Both the position numbers and the translations under genes were made by a program. The notes under the pieces are model-generated. The model worked only from the letters and a program-made list of their open reading frames with translations, made no database searches and was not told the origin of the DNA. From an uncultured Oscillochloris sp. (lineage in GTDB: Bacteria; Chloroflexota; Chloroflexia; Chloroflexales; Chloroflexaceae): a DNA stretch of 9,645 bases. The stretch spans positions 1 to 9,645 of the forward strand of contig CAIRFY010000304.1 of NCBI GenBank assembly GCA_903877945.1, given 5' to 3'. Positions 1 through 4,577 of the stretch are shown here, one piece after another (the first letter of the stretch is position 1; each line of letters begins with the position of its first letter).

Positions 1-137
1 GCATGTTTCAATCCAGATTGACAATTCAGCGACGAAACGATGAGGCGATGAGGCGCTCCGTATCGCCTCATCGCCTCATCGCCTCATCGCCTCGTCGCAA
101 GACGGTAAAGCTGAATGTGCCCATTTTGAAACATGCC
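1..137 (+). repeat. R1: MITE-like palindromic repeat, 8-bp-tandem core (family A)
   Basis: The terminal inverted repeats are GCATGTTTCAA at 1-11 and its exact complement at 126-136. The left end is probably cut by the window edge, because other copies begin GGCATG. Inside lie the subterminal boxes TTGACAATTCAGC (18-30) and GCTGAAT (110-116, pairing with ATTCAGC at 24-30). The core is a long hairpin built from an 8-bp unit: two GATGAGGC copies at 39-54 on the left arm and four ATCGCCTC copies at 62-93 on the right arm. No protein is encoded. R4 is the same element in the opposite orientation, and R6 is the start of a further copy in the same orientation. The right end reads CATGCCTAAG, like the other members. 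It lies about 90 bp upstream of the kinase start, so it could affect that gene's leader or promoter. Confidence 0.85.
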
Positions 138-226
138 TAAGCTGTATTGAAGGATGTGATGTATCATAGATCAGCACGCCGATGCCTTCCGCATCTGCTA
201 CGCATGCCACCACAGCGAGAACTTTT

Positions 227-2377
227 ATGAGCCAACTGAATTTGATCGGCACCACCCTCGGTCGCTTCGAGATCATCTCTGAGCTTGGCCGTGGTGGGAT
301 GGCCGTGGTCTATAAGGCCCGTCAGTCCGACCTCGACCGGATCGTGGCGATCAAGATCCTGCCGCCGGAGATGACCCACGATACCAACTACGTCGCCCGC
401 TTCCGCCACGAGGCGCGTAGCGCGGCTCGCCTAGAGCACCCGCATATTATGCCGGTCTACGAGGTGGGCGAGATCGATGGGTTGCACTATATCGCGATGA
501 AGTATATCCAGGGCCGCACCCTCAAGGATCTCGTGCAGGAGGACGGTGCCCTCAGCGTGCGCCGCGCCGCCGAGATCCTGTCCCAGATCGGCGATGCCCT
601 TGACCACGCCCATCGTCAGGGGATCATCCACCGCGATATTAAGCCCTCGAATATTATGATCACCGATGAGGGCTGGGGCTATCTGACCGACTTTGGCCTC
701 GCACGCGGCACCGATGGGGCCACGAGTGGCCTGACTATGGCCGGCACGGTGATGGGCACGCCCGAGTATATGTCGCCCGAACAGGCCCAGGGGCTCGCGA
801 GCGTTGGCCCGCCCACCGATATTTACGCCCTCGGGGTGGTGCTCTACGAACTGCTCACCGACACCTTCCCCTTTCATGCCGAGACGCCCATGGCTATGCT
901 GGCTGCCCGCCTGCTTCAGGCTCCGATCCCCCCGCGTGATGTTCGCGGCGACCTGCCGCCCGCTGTGGAGGACGTGGTGATGCGCTCGCTGGCCCGCAAG
1001 CCCGAGGCCCGCTTCGCCAGCGCGGCTGAGATGGTGTCCGCCCTGCGCGTCGCCGCTGGCATCGGCGCGGCCCCCCAGGCCCAGCCGCCCCTTACCCCCG
1101 TCGGCGGTGTGCCCGCCATTGGTGAGACGATGGTCGTCACCCCATCCCTGACGCCGCCCTATGTCCGTCCGCAGGTTCCCACGCCGCCCCTCCAGGCATA
1201 TGTTGGCCCTACGCAAGCAGTACTCCAGCGGGGCACGCCCGCCCTGGGCTTGCCGCCGCCGCCGTCTCTGCCCGCCACACCGACCCCGCAGTTAGCGCCG
1301 GGCGCAAGGCCCAAGATCGGACTGTTCATCGGGATGGGGGTGGCTGCGCTGGTGCTGGTGATCGCCGTCGTCGGCGTCCTTGCCTTCGTTGGTCGGCCCC
1401 CAGTTGACCCCGGCCCCCCCGTCGTATCGGCACCCATCGACTCGGCCCTGACAAAGCTGCTTCAGCAAGGCGACAAGAACCTCATCGACGGCAACATTGA
1501 TCGCGCCTTCGATCTGTATCAGCAGGTACTCAACACATCGCCGGATAATACGGCGGCCCTCAGCGGCGTTGCGATTATCGACAACATGCGCGCCGACTGG
1601 CAAAAGGCCGAGGAGAGCGCCAATACCTTGGTGAACGCATCTAGCAGCGTCGATACGAACAAGGCCGCCGCCCTCGGGTTGGCGCTACTGGCTGACGCGA
1701 TCTCCTCGCAGGGTAGAGCCGCCGAGGCCGCAGATCCGATCAAGCAAGCCCTGAGCCTTGATAGCGGACTGGCCCTGGCACACGCGATTAACTCAAATAT
1801 GATGGCGATCCAGGCGCTCAGCGCCAATGATACTGCGGGGATGGACAAGGCTCTGCGCGAGGCCGATAAGGCCGTCGATAGCCGACCCGACGAGACGCTG
1901 CCGATCCAGGCGCTGACCTACCACGCGATTGGTTTCACGTTTGCCCAAGATTACAGACTTAGCAGGAGCAAGGACAGTCTGGCTGAGGGCAAAGCGGACT
2001 ATCAGAAGGCGATTGAACTTCAGCCTAATCTACCGCTCTTCCACACGAACCTCGGCTACCTGCTCAACAGCGCTGATGACTACGGCGAGGCCCGCGCCGC
2101 GTTCCAGCGGGCACTGGATCTTGATGACACGAACGAAGCGGCACACAACGGAATGGCCTGGAGCCTCGTCAACAGCGGGAAATATCCAGATGCCGAAAAG
2201 GAGTTCAGCCGCGCCATTGAACTCGCGCCCGACTACGCGAACGCTCACTACGGACTTGGTCTCACCCTAGAATATCTGAACCGCAAGGACGAGGCCCGCG
2301 CTGCGTACACAAAGGCCCTTGAGCTTGACCCTTTGTACACTGACGCTCAGACCGCGCTGGATCGGATTGGGAAATAG
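227..2377 (+). CDS. Membrane Ser/Thr protein kinase with extracytoplasmic TPR domain
   Basis: This is a Hanks-type (PknB-like) kinase of 716 residues. Visible kinase features are the glycine loop GRGGMAVV (21-28), the ATP lysine in VAIK (Lys43), the helix C glutamate (Glu62), the catalytic HRDIKPSN (Asp137), the DFG aspartate (Asp155) and the SPE motif (183-185). All the residues needed for catalysis are present. A proline-rich linker (about 285-363) leads to one membrane span (about 364-387). The rest is TPR-rich: one repeat near 407-445, a less regular middle, and three clear repeats at about 590-712 with typical A..Y..A..L.P spacing. By analogy with PASTA kinases, the kinase is cytoplasmic and the TPRs face outward as a sensing or scaffold module. 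The start at 227 was chosen because the protein then opens directly with the usual lead-in to the kinase fold. An in-frame ATG at 182 would add 15 low-complexity residues, and neither start has a strong Shine-Dalgarno sequence. The substrate is unknown. The gene appears monocistronic, with R1 upstream and R2 downstream. Confidence 0.93.
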   Translation: MSQLNLIGTTLGRFEIISELGRGGMAVVYKARQSDLDRIVAIKILPPEMTHDTNYVARFRHEARSAARLEHPHIMPVYEVGEIDGLHYIAMKYIQGRTLKDLVQEDGALSVRRAAEILSQIGDALDHAHRQGIIHRDIKPSNIMITDEGWGYLTDFGLARGTDGATSGLTMAGTVMGTPEYMSPEQAQGLASVGPPTDIYALGVVLYELLTDTFPFHAETPMAMLAARLLQAPIPPRDVRGDLPPAVEDVVMRSLARKPEARFASAAEMVSALRVAAGIGAAPQAQPPLTPVGGVPAIGETMVVTPSLTPPYVRPQVPTPPLQAYVGPTQAVLQRGTPALGLPPPPSLPATPTPQLAPGARPKIGLFIGMGVAALVLVIAVVGVLAFVGRPPVDPGPPVVSAPIDSALTKLLQQGDKNLIDGNIDRAFDLYQQVLNTSPDNTAALSGVAIIDNMRADWQKAEESANTLVNASSSVDTNKAAALGLALLADAISSQGRAAEAADPIKQALSLDSGLALAHAINSNMMAIQALSANDTAGMDKALREADKAVDSRPDETLPIQALTYHAIGFTFAQDYRLSRSKDSLAEGKADYQKAIELQPNLPLFHTNLGYLLNSADDYGEARAAFQRALDLDDTNEAAHNGMAWSLVNSGKYPDAEKEFSRAIELAPDYANAHYGLGLTLEYLNRKDEARAAYTKALELDPLYTDAQTALDRIGK

Positions 2378-2405
2378 GCAATACAGCAGAAGTAACGCTG
2401 TGAGG

Positions 2406-2596
2406 CGTCCTGTCATTCTGAGCGAAGACAAGGTTTCAGGTGCCAGGTTTTAGCGTGACAGTTCGTAGTGGGCGCTTCAGCGCCTATGCGGCTAAAGCCG
2501 CCACTACGAACGTCGTAAACTGTAAAGTATCCACGAACCTTGGCGAAGCGAAGAATCCCGACCGGGATTCTTCGCTTCGCTCAGAATGACAGGACG
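2406..2596. repeat. R2: composite nested palindromic repeat
   Basis: The outer inverted repeats are perfect over 22 bp: 2406-2427 (CGTCCTGTCATTCTGAGCGA...) and 2575-2596. This outer part resembles the TCATTCTGAGCGAAG repeats I recall from many Chloroflexota genomes. Nested inside is an independent module at 2457-2524. It has GACAGTT / AACTGT boxes, then a 10-bp stem TTCGTAGTGG (2462-2471) pairing with CCACTACGAA (2501-2510). That stem encloses two small hairpins, GGCGCTTCAGCGCC (2471-2484) and GCGGCTAAAGCCGC (2488-2501). A third structure, on the right, is the 18-bp hairpin at 2543-2580. The inner module is shared with R5. The element fills most of the gap between the kinase and adk and encodes nothing. 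Confidence 0.85.
2543..2580. terminator. 18-bp perfect hairpin within R2, possible transcript end or barrier
   Basis: The arms 2543-2560 and 2563-2580 are fully complementary, with only AC between them. No T-run follows, so this is not a classical intrinsic terminator. Transcribed RNA would nevertheless form a very stable hairpin between the kinase and adk, which could protect the 3' end or reduce readthrough. The structure is seen in the sequence; a terminator role is inference. It may simply be part of the repeat. Confidence 0.3.
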
Positions 2597-2638
2597 AGTT
2601 TTGCTCTATTGCGAAAATAGAGAGGGCAGCCCGCACAC

Positions 2639-3280
2639 ATGAAACACCTTATTCTGATCGGCCCGCCAGGAGCGGGCAAAAGCACCATCTCCGATCTGCT
2701 GATCGCACGTATCCCGATGGCCGTGATCGCCACCGGCCAGCGGCTGCGCCAGGAGATCGCCGCCCACAGCATGATCGGTCGCGAGATCGGCCCGCTCATG
2801 GAGCAGGGCCACTTTGCCTCCGACACCCTGATGGCCCAACTGATGCGCGGCTGGTTCGCTGAGGTGCCTGTGGGCCAGGGCTTCCTGCTCGACGGATTCC
2901 CGCGCACGGTGCCCCAGGCTCTCGCTCTTGAAGAGATGCTCGCCGATATTCGCCGCCCCCTCGACGCCGTAGTCTCCCTGGAACTGAGCGCGGATGAGGC
3001 GGTACGGCGGCTTAGTGGGCGACGAATCTGCGTGGGCGGTGGCGAATCCTTCACGCTGCACATTGATGACGACGCTGCTGTAGCGCGCTGCCATACCCGT
3101 GGCGGTCAACTCACCCACCGCGACGACGATATCCCTGAGGTGATCCTGGAGCGCCTGCGTGTCTACGAGCACGAGACGACTCCCCTGATCGACTTTTACC
3201 GCCAGCGTGGCATTCTCACCACGATCAACGCCCACGGCCCTGCCGCCGAGGTGGCCGCCCGTGTACTCGCGGCGATCTGA
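2639..3280 (+). CDS. adk: Adenylate kinase family protein with atypical LID
   Basis: The 213-residue length is normal for the long form of adenylate kinase (ATP + AMP = 2 ADP, cytoplasm). Seen in the sequence are the P-loop GPPGAGKST (8-16), the AMP-site TGQRLR (32-37), DGFPRT (85-90), a LID starting at GRR (127-129) and RDDD (161-164) before the last helices. The arginines expected at the active site are present (37, 89, 124, 128, 161, 172). Two points differ from typical members. The usual TGD is TGQ (Gln34). The four LID positions that hold either a Cys4 zinc site or a hydrogen-bond network read Cys131, Gly134, Cys151, Arg154, so only half of a zinc site remains. The gene is not in the usual ribosomal/secY setting, so it may be a second, diverged copy or a kinase for a related nucleotide. 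AGAGAGGG (2619-2626) lies 12 nt before the ATG and is a distant but plausible ribosome binding site. Confidence 0.88.
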   Translation: MKHLILIGPPGAGKSTISDLLIARIPMAVIATGQRLRQEIAAHSMIGREIGPLMEQGHFASDTLMAQLMRGWFAEVPVGQGFLLDGFPRTVPQALALEEMLADIRRPLDAVVSLELSADEAVRRLSGRRICVGGGESFTLHIDDDAAVARCHTRGGQLTHRDDDIPEVILERLRVYEHETTPLIDFYRQRGILTTINAHGPAAEVAARVLAAI

Positions 3281-3301
3281 GACAGCGTAATCCGGCCTAA
3301 G

Positions 3302-3486
3302 ACCAATACCTTTCAAATAAGCCGATCCTGCATCGACCTTGCCCCTCACCCCCTGCCCCTCTCCCTCACGGGGAGAGGGGAGTATATCCCTGTCTGATAC
3401 GGAATACTCCCCCTCTCCCGCTCAGGGAGAGGGGGCTGGGGGGTGAGGGCTGAGCGGCGGCGGATTCCTTATTTGAAAGGTATTGG
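3302..3486. repeat. R3: MITE-like element with 19-bp inverted ends
   Basis: CCAATACCTTTCAAATAAG at 3303-3321 is repeated as its perfect complement at 3468-3486. The interior is C-rich then G-rich and folds into nested stems: CCCCTCTCCC (3356-3365) with GGGAGAGGGG (3371-3380), CCCCCTCTCCC (3409-3419) with GGGAGAGGGGG (3425-3435), and an outer near-match between 3341-3359 and 3431-3450. The 7-bp direct repeat GCCTAAG lies exactly at both ends (3295-3301 and 3487-3493) and looks like a target-site duplication. No protein is encoded, so any mobility would need a transposase supplied elsewhere. The CCCCTCACCCCC...CCCCTCTCCC interior is a repeat type that I recall as widespread in bacterial genomes. 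Confidence 0.87.
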
Positions 3487-3492
3487 GCCTAA

Positions 3493-3630
3493 GGCATGGT
3501 TCAAAATGAGCATATTCAGCTTTACAGTCTTGCGATGAGGCGATGAGGCGATGCGGCGATGAGGCGATACGGAGCCCCTCACCGCGTCATCGTTTCATCG
3601 CTGAACTGTCACGCTGGATTGAACCATCCC
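3493..3630 (-). repeat. R4: MITE-like repeat, inverted copy of R1 (family A)
   Basis: Read on the minus strand this matches R1 along its whole length: GGGATGGTTCAATCCAGCGT..., then GACAGTTCAGCGATGAAACG, the 8-bp arm, GCAAGACTGTAAAGCTGAAT, and the end ...TTTTGAACCATGCC. The terminal inverted repeats are GGCATGGTTCAA at the left and TTGAACCATCCC at the right, with one mismatch. Four 8-bp units (GATGAGGC, one of them GATGCGGC) occupy 3534-3565, the same number as in R1. The other arm is degenerate, unlike R1. The right boundary abuts the stop codon of the hydrolase gene (3631-3633), and the left boundary abuts R3. Confidence 0.85.
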
Positions 3631-4476
3631 TTACGCCATGATGCTCGCAAGGAATCCAAGTATCAATCCGTGGAAGGGCCGGGCCGCCTCAATTTGCGGG
3701 AAGTGGCCGCAGCGGGGGAAGGTTACACGGCGCGCACCGGGAATTTCAGCGACGGCAATGGCGCTTAGCTCCACGGGAAAGATCTGATCATTCTCACCCC
3801 ACGTGAGCAGCGTTGGGACGTGGATCTCACCCAGACGTGCCCGCAGCCCCGTGAATAGCATGTCTGTGGCGTCGTAGCGCTGGCTCAGGGCGGTGAGAGC
3901 GTGGCGGTTTTCCCAGCCTAGGAGCGACTCACTGGCGTGCGCGATCATTTCGTCGGTGATGAATGCCTCGGGCATGTGGAAGGCCGCATCGAGCATCACA
4001 CGAGCTATGCGTGGCTGCGCCGATAGCCAGAGGATGCTCCAGCTGATCAGGGGCCACTTGCCGACCTTGCTCATCGGCGCGGCGGCGGCAAACCCGTCGC
4101 TAGACACCAGGGCGAGTGCCGCCACGCTATCTGGGTGAAGCAGGGCGGTGGCAAGGGCGTACTTACCGCCCATCGAATGACCGATGATCGTCGCTCGCTC
4201 GATCCCAAGTTGCCTCAGTGCCTCGATATAGAGTCCGGAGATCAACTCCAATGAGTAGGGTGCATCCCTGGGCTTATCGGATCGCCCGAAGCCCAAACAA
4301 TCAAAGGCCAAGGCGCGATACCCTGCCTTGGCCAAGATCTTCCCCGTTGCCCGCCAAGACTCGGCTGACGTCCCGAATCCGTGGAGCAGCAGTACCGCCG
4401 GGCCGTGCCCTGCCTCTAGGTAGTGTAGTCGGTAACCCTGTACCCGCATGTACGTGCTTCGCATAATGTGTATCAT
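3631..4476 (-). CDS. Alpha/beta hydrolase fold protein
   Basis: The 281 residues have the standard fold and length for this family, and no signal peptide is evident. Seen are the oxyanion-hole HGFG (32-35), the strand-turn motif FDCLGFGRSDKP (58-69), the nucleophile elbow GHSMGG (Ser101), the acid in GENDQIFP (Asp230) and the catalytic histidine in CGHFPQIE (His258). The triad is therefore complete. The family covers esterases, C-C bond hydrolases, haloperoxidase-like proteins and others, and the sequence alone does not fix the substrate. Three in-frame ATGs (residues 1, 5, 10) precede the conserved part and none has a clear Shine-Dalgarno sequence. The longest is given; residue 10 (MRVQGYRLHYLEAG) is a good alternative. 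The gene is transcribed divergently from the MrfA-like gene. Its TAA stop directly touches repeat R4. Confidence 0.9.
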   Translation of the reverse strand: MIHIMRSTYMRVQGYRLHYLEAGHGPAVLLLHGFGTSAESWRATGKILAKAGYRALAFDCLGFGRSDKPRDAPYSLELISGLYIEALRQLGIERATIIGHSMGGKYALATALLHPDSVAALALVSSDGFAAAAPMSKVGKWPLISWSILWLSAQPRIARVMLDAAFHMPEAFITDEMIAHASESLLGWENRHALTALSQRYDATDMLFTGLRARLGEIHVPTLLTWGENDQIFPVELSAIAVAEIPGARRVTFPRCGHFPQIEAARPFHGLILGFLASIMA

Positions 4477-4509
4477 CGCATGAGCTATGGGCGGCCAGCT
4501 TTTCGGCTG

Positions 4510-4518
4510 TGCTACAAT
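4510..4518 (+). promoter_or_regulatory. Possible extended -10 promoter element in the divergent spacer
   Basis: TGCTACAAT carries a TGn extension and a TACAAT hexamer, about 57 bp before the ATG of the MrfA-like gene. No convincing -35 box is seen 16-18 bp upstream. The A/T-rich stretch 4530-4546 (TATAGTATATCCTATAG) could hold further -10-like sites on either strand, including for the divergent hydrolase. This is a weak call from sequence alone. Confidence 0.3.
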
Positions 4519-4549
4519 GAATCCTGGCGTATAGTATATCCTATAGACT

Positions 4550-4577
4550 GTGGATCGTAGATCGTAGATTGCAGATG
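4550..4577 (+). repeat. Four tandem 7-bp repeats running into a start codon
   Basis: GTGGATC, GTAGATC, GTAGATT and GCAGATG follow each other without gaps, and the last unit contains the ATG (4575-4577) of the MrfA-like gene. A TTG in the third/fourth unit (4569) is an alternative in-frame start that would add two residues. No Shine-Dalgarno sequence occurs in this stretch, so the message may be translated from a short or unstructured leader. The repeats could have arisen by slippage; a regulatory role is unproven. Confidence 0.55.

Noticed and set aside
62..93. The short regular ATCGCCTC repeats as a CRISPR array
   Set aside because: The 8-bp units have no spacers and form one arm of an inverted repeat; there are no cas genes.
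147..167. TTGAAG / TATCAT as a kinase promoter
   Set aside because: The spacing between the two hexamers is only 9 bp, too short for a sigma-70 type promoter.
182..226. Upstream ATG that would extend the kinase by 15 residues
   Set aside because: The extra residues (MPSASATHATTARTF) have no kinase-family pattern and no ribosome binding site precedes the ATG; the ATG at 227 is a better fit.
431..1216. Long minus-strand open frame inside the kinase gene
   Set aside because: It is a shadow of the GC-rich kinase coding strand; the translation is low in hydrophobic pattern and resembles no family.
3559..3768. Small ORF on the plus strand across R4 and the hydrolase end
   Set aside because: Half of it is repeat sequence and the rest is antisense to a well-supported gene; no protein pattern or ribosome binding site.
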